A DNA stretch of 62,000 nt, taken from NCBI RefSeq assembly GCF_030272615.1, contig NC_081413.1:329060802-329122801 (forward strand), read 5' to 3'. The translations under genes were made by a program, and so were the position numbers. The notes under the pieces were generated by a model that was given only the letters and a program-made list of their open reading frames with translations, did not search any database and was not told the DNA's origin. Position 1 is the first letter of the stretch. The number at the start of each line of letters is the position of its first letter. Below, piece by piece: positions 10,652-20,290 of the stretch. Origin of the DNA: Cryptomeria japonica (lineage: Eukaryota; Streptophyta; Pinopsida; Cupressales; Cupressaceae).

Positions 10652-12144
10652 CCCAGCGCCATGCGTAGAGACATTGCTCCTCCCTCCTTCAGGATTCACT
10701 TTCATCCTTTCACTTTGCACACACTCACAACCTATTCATCCATAATAAACTTACCCAGTCCCATCATGGCTTGTTATTGATCTACCTAAGATTGGTTAGC
10801 CATTCATACTAACCATCCCTTTTTACATCCCTTTCCATCCATAATAAATCAGATCCTATCTGTGGCTAAGGCAAAATCCTACGTCTAGTGATGGGTGTGG
10901 AACTGAGAACATCACATGTTTCGAGGAGTACAGTTTCTTCCAGCTTCCTTCAGTTTGTCCGCGCACAATCCGCAATAAAGCAGCATTTGCATCGTAGATC
11001 CGCAATAAAGTTTCATCTTCTTCACAATAAAGTATCAGTTTCATGGATTCAGTCAGTTTCAGATGAGACATAGCAGCAACAATGGGCTTCAACAAAATCA
11101 AATCTTTCAACAGACTCAGACAACATTATGGTTCAGTATTAATCTATCCCTTTTGTGAAAGTGAACATTGTGACCACAATCAAACATGACTTATACAAGT
11201 GACAAGAGACACTAAACTTGAGGACTACAATGGATGTTGGTGTCGAGTCTTGGTTTTCTTTTGATTTCATCTTTTTTGGTGACATGTCTTTTAGCTTTTC
11301 CGGGATGTCTTTGACTAGAGATTCTATCTCCAGGATGTCTTTGACTAGAAAGGCGAGGATGGGGTATCGTCACCCATGTTCTTTTGCTGTCTGTGGATTG
11401 TCTTTTAGTAATGCTATGACTTGTCCAAGGATATGAGGACACTGTGAGTCTAGTGTGAACTGAGGCATTCCTTGTTTGTGACTGTCTTATCTCCATGCAA
11501 ACAGGTACAATGACTTTCTGGGTCGAACATATGCCTTGATTGTCATAACCTACTTGCCATAATAAATCTCAATGATGATAACGCACAAGAAGCTCTTTCA
11601 CTTTCATATCTTCTGTCTTTCATCCCCCCTTTCTTGATTGACTTCCATGATCCTTCTTGAGTCCATGTAGCCCGCTATCACATGACTGAGTATAATGACA
11701 CACCAAAAATATTTGCATTTCATGTAGTTGCACCTGCATTACCACATATAAGCATCTCATACATACACCTAGATATCATAATTGCATCACATCCTGCACA
11801 CAACACCTGTTAGCATAATTTATATTTGCATTATCATATTCATCTGCATTACATATATTCACATTTGCATCATGCATCACATATAAAACATAAAAGAACA
11901 AAAATATTGGATTGCATCATATGCATATTTGCATCCATCACATAAAACATACATCATAGAAACATACATCACATAAGGTACACATGCATATAGCTGCCGC
12001 AAAAGATGAATCATCTCTCATATATATAATCAAATGTGTCATGATACAATGATGTCAAAAGAATCATATGGCTACAAAATCACCTGCAGGTGTCTACAAT
12101 ACAAAAAAATGGTACAGATACTGATACAAGGGAGCCCTCTATGG
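10652..12144 (+). other. Tat 3' region without sense genes
   Basis: No coding frame on either strand shows a domain. From about 11700 to 12000 the sequence is a loose series of CATTTGCAT, GCATCACAT and ACATAAAACAT words. It lies just downstream of the stop codon of the antisense PMD gene, so it would be that gene's 3' flank. Confidence 0.4.
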
Positions 12145-15002
12145 CTATGATGAACTCCCTCCCTCGGAGCCACCTAGCCTCGACGGAGTCTGAGCTCTAG
12201 AAGGACCCGCTCCAGGATCACCCTGCCTATCTGGTGGTGGTGGAAGACCCATGACCCCACCACTAGATGCCTGCCTCCTCCGGCTCCCTCCTGTAGCCGT
12301 CGCTATCCGCGATGGTCTATGGAAGCTCCTTGCCCGCTGATCCACTGGCATTGCACCATAGTACAGGTCCCTCCAGTAGCCTATCTCCTCTCCGGCTCGC
12401 AAGACATATGCGTAGCCTACCCCTGCGTCCTCTACCGCCTGTCTCCCCGCCCTCAGAGCTGTCTCAACCTCCGTATAACGTTGAATAGCCTGGTCTCTCT
12501 CCAGCTCAATATCTCTGAGCCTGATCCTGAGCCAATCCCTCTCCCTCTCCAACTCCTGGATCTCGTCTGTTTGGCCCTGGCAGAGCTCCCTCAGCTCCAG
12601 CAGCTCATCCTCCTCAGGATCCCCACCCTCAGCCTCTGCTTGTGGCTCTCCCTCTGCGGGTGCCTGCCCTTGTATCTGCCCCTGTACCTGTCTCGGTGCC
12701 TGAACAGGTACCTGTCTCTGTGCATGCCTGGGTACCTGCACCTGTCTCTGTCCCTGTGCCTGTACTGGCACCTATCCCTGTCTCGGTCCCTGTGCTCTAG
12801 GACCCTGTGCTGCTGGTACCTGCAAGGGCACTCCACCGCGACCCCTCACCACCTGGGCCTGTCCCTCCTGTCCACCCTCCCTCTGAGGTGCCACCCTCCT
12901 CTCCCCAACTACTCCCCTCCACCGCCGTTGACCTCTACCCCCATCACCCCCACCATCATCATCGTCATCTCCTCCTCCATCTCCATCCAGTAGCTCCCCT
13001 GGATCTGTCAGTCGAGGGAATGGATGCTCCGCCAAGTAAGCTGTGTACTCTGCATCCATACCTGCATCCTCAATCTCAGGCCACATGTCCCAGGGAAGGG
13101 GTATCATCTGTGCCAGCTGTGTAACTGCCTGATCATACGACAATAATGGCCCAAACTGCGCCTGATCCCTCACTGTGCGGGCATACATACCCGAGCCTCG
13201 TGGCATCCTCTGGATCCTGCCAAACTGTCTGCCAACCCTATCCACCAGCTGTCTCTCCAGTATGTAAGGCGTATGCCCAATCAGATATCTGCTCCTGCAT
13301 GTATACGACAGCTCCACTGCATCATCCTCCCACTCCTCGCACCCCAGGTACGGCCTCCAGATGACCATATCAATGTCATCTATCACACGCCTCCAGTGCT
13401 CTAACCTGCCAATCCGAGGCTGTGAAGTGATTATATCGTATAAATGAACAAAACTCCATCCATGACCCCTGCCTCTGAAGTGTATCGGCCGTGTGATTGG
13501 TAGATGCTCATATGCCCACACCTGTAGCAGTGTCACTCCACAACCCAGTCCTACTGATCCATGGTAGACGAACTGATGAAGCTCATAATACAGATGTGCC
13601 AGGACACAGGGACCCCATGCATATCTGGTGTGCTCAGTCACCAATGTCTCCAGTGCTCCTCCCCAGCCAACTGCCAACCCCCGTGTAGCCCTGTCTGGAC
13701 ACAAGAACCCACTGATAACTCCTCCAATCACAGCTGGCAAAGCTAACCCTGTCGCGGTCATGGTATCCCATGCCACATGCCCTGCTCTCATCTCTAGCCC
13801 GGGATCCTGGAACACCCGTCTCAGCGCCTCTCTGTCTCCATATCGATCGTATGGGATCAGCTCTCCATCGATCGGTATATGCAATATCCTGTAGACATCC
13901 TCGAGGGTCACTGTCATCTCCCCCATCGGCAAATGAAAAGTGCAAGTCTCGGAGTGCCATCTCTCCGCCAGCGCAGTCAGCAAACCCATGTTTGCCCAAA
14001 ACTCAGGCACATATAATACGTGTCTCAATCCCATCTCCTCAATGGCAGCTCTATCCTGAAACGACAACTCTGGTCGCAATCTCTGTGTGGACGGGAACCT
14101 CTCCCGTGACTCTAGCATAGGCAGATACTCCTGCAGTCAAACAATCAATCATGTCAGTCATCGTGGCATTCACTGTTCATCACAAAATGCTACTTGCTAT
14201 CTAAATGCATATGGTTATCTATCCTAGTGACACTCACTGTTTATCACAAAGTGTTGCTATCTATCCTAGTAGTGCTCCCTGTTCATCACAAAGTACTATG
14301 TGTGTGACATTCCCTGTTCATCACAAAGTGTTACTCACATTTAGCACTCCCTGTTCATCACAAAGTGCTCCTCATCCTTTGGGTACTCCCTGTTCATCAC
14401 AAAGTACTCTATCTTGGTGCTCCCTGTTCATCACAAAGTGCCTTGATCTATCCTAGTCTTCCTAGAGGACCTGCTTGAGTGTATCCTCTCAGCAGCTTAT
14501 CCAATCGACAGCGTATGTTCATCACAGAACTGCCGATTTGACCTAGAAGACTAAAACCGTGCATTTTTTGACATATACGCGCTTTTAACTCACAAACGCA
14601 CCTCTTGACTGCATAGACGCACATGTACAATGCAGACGCGCCTGTTTGACATAAACGTGCCTACATTTGTCACAAACACGACTTTGGAACATAAACGCCC
14701 CTACAGGACATAAACGCGCCGGCATCAAGCACAAATGCGGTTCCAGACGCAGACGCGCCTGGCACCAACACAGACGCGCCTGCCGGACATAGACGCGCCT
14801 GGCACCGACACAGACGTGGTTGCACATTTTTGCACTTTTTTGTACACTATTCCTAGGCGCATTTATTGCTCTATTCGACATGCATTAATGACAAAAGCAA
14901 ATGCGTCAAAGTACGAGGAGGTTTGGTGGTACTTACCGACTCTCCTGCCTCTGCTGGTCTCTGAAATCGGCGAACATGGTCGAATCTATGTACGAAGGCC
15001 AT
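12145..15002 (-). CDS. Antisense plant mobile domain (PMD) gene of the Tat element, two exons, one internal stop
   Basis: Exon 1 (15002-14937) encodes 22 residues starting at an ATG. The donor GTAAGT (14936-14931) and the acceptor CAG (14133-14131) join it in frame to a 452-codon exon running to TAG 12774-12772. Past the stop the same frame continues for about 208 codons to TAG 12147-12145. The body matches the PMD family (MAIN/MAIL-like): FWANMGLLTALAERWH, the VTLEDVYRILHIPIDGE block, LAHLYYELHQF, and the WRRVIDDIDMVIWRPY region near residue 260. A Gly/Asp then Gln-Pro-Val low-complexity tract and a coiled coil (about 12380-12600) follow. PMD proteins of plants act in gene silencing and genome stability, and PMD copies carried by Ty3 elements are known. 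The role here is unknown. The splice model is read from the sequence only. Confidence 0.75.
14167..14534 (-). repeat. Array of about eight CCCTGTTCATCACAA units in the PMD intron
   Basis: Units sharing CCCTGTTCATCACAA occur near 14167 (diverged), 14231, 14272, 14306, 14344, 14382, 14415 and 14511, spaced 32-65 bases and often separated by TATC or ATCC words. Short arms flank the core. In the 14344 unit they are AGCACT and AGTGCT; in the 14382 unit GTACT and AGTAC. Both pairs are self-complementary, so each unit could fold as a small hairpin. Confidence 0.75.
14577..14825 (-). repeat. CAGACGCGCC repeat cluster in the PMD intron
   Basis: More than ten copies of AGACGCGCCTG or ATAAACGCGCC variants occur about every 20 bases. 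On the minus strand, the sense of the PMD gene, they read GGCGCGTCTG, the same core as the repeats in the gag leader at 1215-1500. Confidence 0.75.
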
Positions 15003-15334
15003 CGCTGCTGACTGCTCCTGCTCTTTTCTCGCTCTGCACTGTGATCTCGTGAGGGTGTAGATGACAATGAGGATGTCTTTTGCCCGTGGTCTATCTTATA
15101 GCCTACCCTAGCCCTCGCCTTCTTTTCCCGAGTCAGTCTTCTTCATCCTGTGACTTTGTCACTTTATCCGGTCTAGCCATTCTAGCCTTTCTTTCTTATC
15201 GAGAGATTGTCTACAATCTTTTCAGACTTTTTCATCCAATCTCTCGAGGGGGCATATTATTCCCATCCTGGGGCAATTCTATATCAGTTCATCTTATCTT
15301 CTTTGAAACAACGCGACAAGCCGCATTGTCTCAA

Positions 15335-15346
15335 AGAGGGGCAAAA
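15335..15346 (+). promoter_or_regulatory. Polypurine tract of the Tat element
   Basis: AGAGGGGCAAAA sits directly against the TG that opens the 3' LTR, the expected place for the plus-strand DNA primer. Confidence 0.7.
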
Positions 15347-15372
15347 TGTAGACACCTAAAATTGTCCAGTCT

Positions 15373-15605
15373 AATTAAATAAATATTTTATTTATTTAAT
15401 TATCTAAGCTTAATTCTTCTATTAATTAAATAAATCTTTATTTATTTAATTAATTCATTTATCCTCTTCTAGCCTTATTTCTCATTTAAATAAATACATT
15501 TATTTATTTAAATTATCCTTTTCCTAAATTAAATAAATATCTTATTTATTTAATTGGCCCCACTTCTTCTATTAATTAAATAAATATTTATTTATTTAAT
15601 TAATT
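15373..15605. repeat. Five AT palindromes in the U3 part of the LTR
   Basis: Each unit pairs an arm such as AATTAAATAAAT with its complement ATTTATTTAATT across 3-6 bases: 15373-15401, 15421-15455, 15484-15513, 15527-15555 and 15571-15605. Arms are 12-16 bases and perfect or nearly so. Confidence 0.85.
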
Positions 15606-15765
15606 CATTAACCTTTTCTACACATGACACATGTCATTCATCTCTTAATTCATACACTACCTACCCCTTTCATTATTTTATTATTTCTTATACCCACCCT
15701 CTAATCCTAGCCGACCTCCTTTTTACACCTCTCAATCTTAACCCTCCATTTCATATTGTGTCTTC

Positions 15766-15773
15766 TATTTAAG
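15766..15773 (+). promoter_or_regulatory. TATA-like element of the Tat LTR
   Basis: TATTTAAG lies about 420 bases into the LTR, followed by a transcribed-looking leader. This is inference from position and sequence. Confidence 0.35.
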
Positions 15774-16109
15774 AAGATGCTTTCTTCATTGTCAAACCCT
15801 AATTGACAATTTGGAGGACTTGACTACACTACGATCCTACTTGCAACCACATTCCGTTCTTTGTTGAGCTCTTGTGCATATAAAATCTGAGAGCAAATAT
15901 ATCAAGCAAGATCAATGGAGATAGGAAGAATGGAGATCAAAACCCTATTGGACATGTGATGGTATAATCTTTGTGATTTCATTTGATTTGCATTGTCTTA
16001 GGTAATCTTCATATGTTATGGTGGATCTTTGTTGATTGTTAGGCTAGGGTTTTGTGGTTGGATTCATTTAGCCTTTCAATATTTGTTATTATTGTATCCA
16101 TTTTCACCA

Positions 16110-16112
16110 TAA

Positions 16113-16145
<33 letters not shown>

Positions 16146-16166
16146 CATATATATGTATATATATCA
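16110..16166. repeat. CA/TA microsatellite
   Basis: A run of about ten CA dinucleotides passes into TA dinucleotides. A second TA run lies at about 16266-16286. Confidence 0.85.
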
Positions 16167-17272
16167 AAAAATATATATTTATATATTAAATTCTAAACTG
16201 ATAATCCTTTTTTTTTAAAACCGAATTTCCTCTAACACCATATTCCAAATAAACAAAAAAATTACAATATATATATATATATATATTGCATAAAATAAAA
16301 AATCGAAATCATCCATATCATATTGACTATGTTTTTTATGTTCACGACATGTATCGTGGTGTGGGGAGGAGGATTTACCCTCCCCAATCACTGTGTGGTT
16401 GTGTGGGGTTTCTCTCCACACCCCCACGACTATGGTGAGGAGGCACCACAATGTGGTGTCTCTCCCAACCACAGTGGGTCAAGAGCATGGTGCCCTCTCC
16501 CCACATTGTGGGGTTGGGGATGCACAATGCGCCCCCTCGCCCCCCCCTCCCCACGTTTTCACATTTTATATTTTTTAAATTCCTCTCTATCAAATTCGAC
16601 AGACTATATTTTTTTCATAATATTCTCCTCTGAGAAATACAATAGGGGTATTTTTCTGTGCAGAGAAACAAACAAAGAGCTATATTAAAACAACAAATTC
16701 ATCCAATAGAATTGTCTTCTTGGGGTCTATAAAGTTTAAATTTTTTCTTCTTTTCTGGCTTTCCCAAACCACAATTTCCATTATTTTTTTTTAAAACACA
16801 AACTAGAAAAACAACAACCTCCATTTCTTCTGCTCCCAAAATTGGGAAAATTAACACCCCCCCCCCCCCTCTTTTTTCAAATTCACATAAAACAATCCAA
16901 ATAGACAGGAAATAATAGCAATAAAAAATAAAAACCAGATTCCTCATCTCTTCTTCTTTCCCAAACAAAGAGAGAAAACTAGAAAATAAACAATTGACAA
17001 ACATGCACAAATAAACAAATAGAGGTTTCAAAAACCCAACCTTCCATAGCTTTCCTGGCAAGAAATCTAAGAAGAGCTCCCCATCCCCAGATACCAGAGG
17101 TTTCACCCAAAACCCCATTCACTAGTAGAGAGGAAAAATTTCGAGAATGAAAAACCATTCCCCCATTTTTGAATTTTTTTCCAAATATATAAAGCAATTT
17201 CCCCAAAATCTCATTTAGGGCAAAAATTCACTTTTTAATAAAAATTGAAAATCTTATTTAATTCAAAACATT
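16167..17272. other. Region without a supported gene
   Basis: The part at 16355-16560 is GC-rich and full of short inverted words such as CCACAATGTGGTG and CCCCACATTGTGGGG. A run of 13 C lies at 16857-16869. The rest is A/T-rich. Short frames on both strands have low-complexity translations and no domain. This sequence was contiguous with 25275 onward before the LINE inserted. Confidence 0.45.
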
Positions 17273-17284
17273 AACATGACATAT
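17273..17284. repeat. Left target site duplication of the LINE
   Basis: AACATGACATAT is repeated exactly at 25263-25274, directly after the LINE 3' tail. The ATG inside it is the first ATG of the ORF1 frame. Confidence 0.8.
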
Positions 17285-18976
17285 CAATGGTGCTGGTCCA
17301 ATGGTGAGAGTGGCCAGATCAATGGTGTTGGTCCTATTGACGATAAGGACAAGCCCCCAGATTTCCTAGTTCTTGTTGTTGACTCACAGTCCGATGGTAC
17401 TCTGTTTGTCGTGATAGCGGATTCTTCTAGGCATCTAGGGGAAGGGTCCAATGGGGGGCCCATGCCACTAGTTGACCCCGTGGATAGCGGGAGGGAGGGG
17501 AAAAAATGGTCTTCCCTTTTTGGATCTAGACCAACTGGTAAATCCTCCCTTCCTCCTGTTAAGAACATTTCTGACCCTTCTGGTGGTAAGTTTTCTATCT
17601 CCATCCTTGACCAGGTTTTGGACCATAATATCAACAGTATGTCGAACTCCTTGGTAGGGAAATTTATGGGTCCTCGTCCAAACATTGAAGTTGTTAGGGC
17701 CTTTGTTAAACGAAAATGGGCCCTTAAAGGAAATGTTGAGGTCTTGGCACTACCCAAAGGTCTTCTGTCTTTCTCTTTTTCGTGTGAAGAAGATAAGGTT
17801 AAGATCTTGTGTGGGAGCCCCTGGATGGTGGGAAAGACTGTCCTGGTTCTAAGAAAATGGCATCCAAAATTAAACATGAATGATTCTCTTCTGGCACAGG
17901 TTCCAATTTGGATAAAGCTCCCAGGATTGCCTCTTGAGTATTGGGCAGAAAGCATCTTCTCTGGAATAGCAAGTTCTTTTGGTGAGCTGCTCTCTATAGA
18001 CCCAGTCACTGCTTCAAAAAGAAGATTAACCCATGCAAGGTTCTGTGTTGGAGTAGCCCCTAAGGCAGACATGCTAGAACAAATTGATCTAGTTTTAAAA
18101 CTGGGAACCTGGAAGCAACATATAGAATATGAAACTATTCCTTTTGCATGTTTCCACTGTAAAAAGGTAGGTCATTGGGCAAAATCTTGCCCAAAAAAGA
18201 AAAAGGCGGAGCCTAAACAGTTAAAACCTCATATTGAAAGCCAAAATATGCCAGAGAAATGGGTGTGGCAAGTTAAAAACATAGAAAATAAGGAAGAAAA
18301 TTCCAATCACTTTTCTCCTTTGGGGGAACAGAAGGAAGCCTCAAACTCTATCTTCAGTCCCATGGTATAGGAAGCAGATAGAAATGAAACAACCAAAGCT
18401 AGTCCCATAAGAACAACTCAGAAAAAGGATTTGAACAATCAGAATGATCCTCCAAAAGCGAAAGATGAAGTGGTTGATGACACATATGAAAACAAGGCAG
18501 TGGAAGCTAGAGACTATCAACCTAAGGAAGGTGAGATCCTAGATCCACAAGTTGAAAGGACAGACTCTTCTGTAGCCATACCTAGTTTTGAAATTCAAGA
18601 AGCCCAAAAGTGTGCAATTTTGGGTTTGAGTCTTTCGGATTTGGATCAGAACTCAAGAACAACAAACATTATTTCAATTGAGTCCAGAACTCCTAAATGG
18701 GGTAATGAAGATGAAATTTCCAAAATCCTCATCAATCCGGAAGTGGCTCCTGTGTCAGAAACGGAATGGAAGCAGCCTAAACATAGGAGTAAGAAAGTAG
18801 CAACACCCTCGACATCCCTGATTAGGAAATCTAGCAGAATAGCTCAAGTTGATGTGGGATACATCTCCTCTTCCCCAGGACGACCCTCTAACCACAAAGT
18901 TAGAGATATGGAGGCCAGCAAGAACATAGCAGATGGAACTCAAAAAACTCTCAAGGAGCTGGGAATTGGTAAGTAG
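17276..18976 (+). CDS. LINE ORF1 protein, DUF4283-like domain and CCHC zinc knuckle, one internal stop
   Basis: The frame is interrupted by TAG 18368-18370 and continues to TAG 18974-18976. Residues about 140-290 match the DUF4283 region of plant LINE ORF1 proteins: the VEVLALPKGLLSFSFSCEED stretch, SPWMVG, and VPIWIKLPGLPLEYWAE. The knuckle CFHCKKVGHWAKSC lies at about residues 291-304, followed by a Lys-rich tail. Such proteins bind element RNA. The first ATG lies in the duplicated target site, not in the element. The ORF1 stop is only 2 nt before the ORF2 ATG (18979), which suggests coupled translation. Confidence 0.82.
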
Positions 18977-18978
18977 CT

Positions 18979-20290
18979 ATGAAGATAATTTCTTGGATCA
19001 TAAGGGGTCTAAACAATCCCCATAAACATGATATTATTAGGAATATGATAAGAGATAGCAATCCTGACATTTTTCTTATTCAAGAAACCAAAATGAGTAG
19101 AGAAAAAGTTGAATCTTTGAAGTTCTTCAAAAATGGTAATATTAGTGGCGGAAGTTCTGAGGGTGCTTCTAGAGGCATTGCAACCATCTGGAATCTTAAC
19201 ACTGTTAAAGGCCATGTCATTATTCAGGAAAGTAATTTTTCTTGTATTAAATTTGAGCATCTTAAAGATGGTTTTTCATGGGTTCTCACAAACATTTATG
19301 CTCCTAATACCTTAAAGGCTAGAAACTCTTTTTGGAAAAGGATTAGACAGGCTAGGGAAAGTTTCAAAAATCTTAGTTGGATGGTTATGGGGGATTTCAA
19401 TATGCCTCTGAAAGAGGAGGAAAAATTTGGAGGCAGTCCTCCTCAGCTGGAAAGTAGGATGGCCCTCATGGATTTTATTTATTCCCAAGCTCTTAATGAT
19501 TTGGAGATACAGGGTTGTAATTTCACTTGGACAAATAGAAAAAATGGTAATGACCTTATTCAAGTGTGCCTTGACCGAACTCTTATTTCTAATGATTGGT
19601 ACAGTCAGTATTTCTATTCTTTGTTTGCACATATTCGGGTTGGTTCCGACCACTTTCCAATCACCTTCAATGCTGATCTGATTAATAGAAGGAAAAACTA
19701 TCCCTTTAGATTTGAAAAAATGTGGACCCTTCACCCCGACATTAAAAAATATATTCAAAAATGGTGGAGTATCCAAGTGGAGGGAACAACAATGTTCAAA
19801 GTTGTTAAGAAGCTCAAAAGTGTGAAGGAAAACATTCGAATTTGGAATAAGAACAGCTTTGGGAATATATTTGAGGCTAAGAGTAAAATTCAGGAAAACC
19901 TTAAAGAAATACAGGACCAGATCCAGAAGGATGGTTTCAGCACTGTTTCTATTGCTGAGGAGAATGAGATTCTTAAGAAATACCATGACATCATTGCTAA
20001 AGAGGAAATGTTCTGGAAGTAGAGATCGAGATGCATTTGGCTCAAGGAAGGGGACAGGAATACAAGATTCTTCCATATGTCAACCATCAAACATAAAGCA
20101 GCCAACAAGATGAACAAGTTAGTTGTGGACAGTGGGGAGCTAGTCAAGGAAGATGAAATAAGGAATGAAGCTAAGAGGTATTTCTCAGACCTCCTAATAA
20201 GGGATCAAAGTCTGGATGCTAAAGCTCAGTCCTCTTTTCTTCAGAACATTCCTCGTCTCATTAATGCCCAAAACAATGTCTTTCTCTTCC
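18979..20290 (+). CDS. LINE ORF2 N-terminal part, AP-type endonuclease
   Basis: The ATG is at 18979. The exonuclease-endonuclease-phosphatase fold motifs are LIQETK with E36, MGDFNMP near residue 140, and SDHFPI near residue 225. The opening motif, usually W-N-x-R-G-L-N, reads WIIRGLN, so the expected catalytic Asn is Ile. TAG 20020-20022 interrupts, and the frame resumes as the linker to the reverse transcriptase until a frameshift near 20260-20300. In an active element this domain nicks target DNA to prime reverse transcription. Confidence 0.82.

Larger units (their letters stand above)
14131..14936 (-). other. Predicted 806-nt GT-AG intron of the antisense PMD gene
   Basis: The donor context is GAGTCG|GTAAGT and the acceptor context TTTGACTGCAG|GAG. 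Removing it keeps the frame open from the exon 1 ATG into the long exon. It contains two separate repeat arrays (14167-14534 and 14577-14825). Confidence 0.6.
1..16106 (+). mobile_element. Ty3/gypsy LTR retrotransposon, Tat-type, 5' LTR outside the window
   Basis: The order gag, protease, reverse transcriptase, RNase H, second RNase H, integrase on the plus strand is that of Ty3/gypsy. The second, archaeal-like RNase H and the absence of a chromodomain place it in the Tat/Ogre/Retand group. A purine tract at 15335-15346 followed by TGTAGACACCTAAAATTG marks the start of the 3' LTR. More than 5.8 kb lies between integrase and the LTR and contains an antisense PMD gene. The copy is dead: there are frameshifts near 3870 and 6080 and in-frame stops at 5080, 5920, 7136 and 8618. 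Group assignment is by motif recognition; the 5' end and target duplication cannot be seen. Confidence 0.85.
15347..16106 (+). mobile_element. 3' LTR of the Tat-type element
   Basis: It starts TGTAGACACCTAAAATTG directly after the polypurine tract. It contains five AT palindromes (15373-15605) and a TATTTAAG word at 15766-15773 that could be the core promoter. The end at about 16106 (TTTTCA, just before a CA/TA microsatellite) is a guess, because the 5' copy is outside the window. Confidence 0.65.

Noticed and set aside
12319-12993. 224-codon plus-strand frame opposite the PMD gene
   Set aside because: Its translation is Pro/Leu/Ser-rich low complexity and is the shadow of the GC-rich antisense PMD exon.
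14167-14534. CRISPR-like array
   Set aside because: Short repeats with spacers are present, but the units are imperfect, the spacers vary from a few to dozens of bases and are themselves repetitive, and the context is a plant retroelement intron.
17284-18072. 262-codon minus-strand frame
   Set aside because: Shadow of LINE ORF1, which has the DUF4283-like blocks and zinc knuckle on the plus strand.
19312-20076. 254-codon minus-strand frame
   Set aside because: It is the reverse shadow of the LINE endonuclease, whose motifs are clear on the plus strand.
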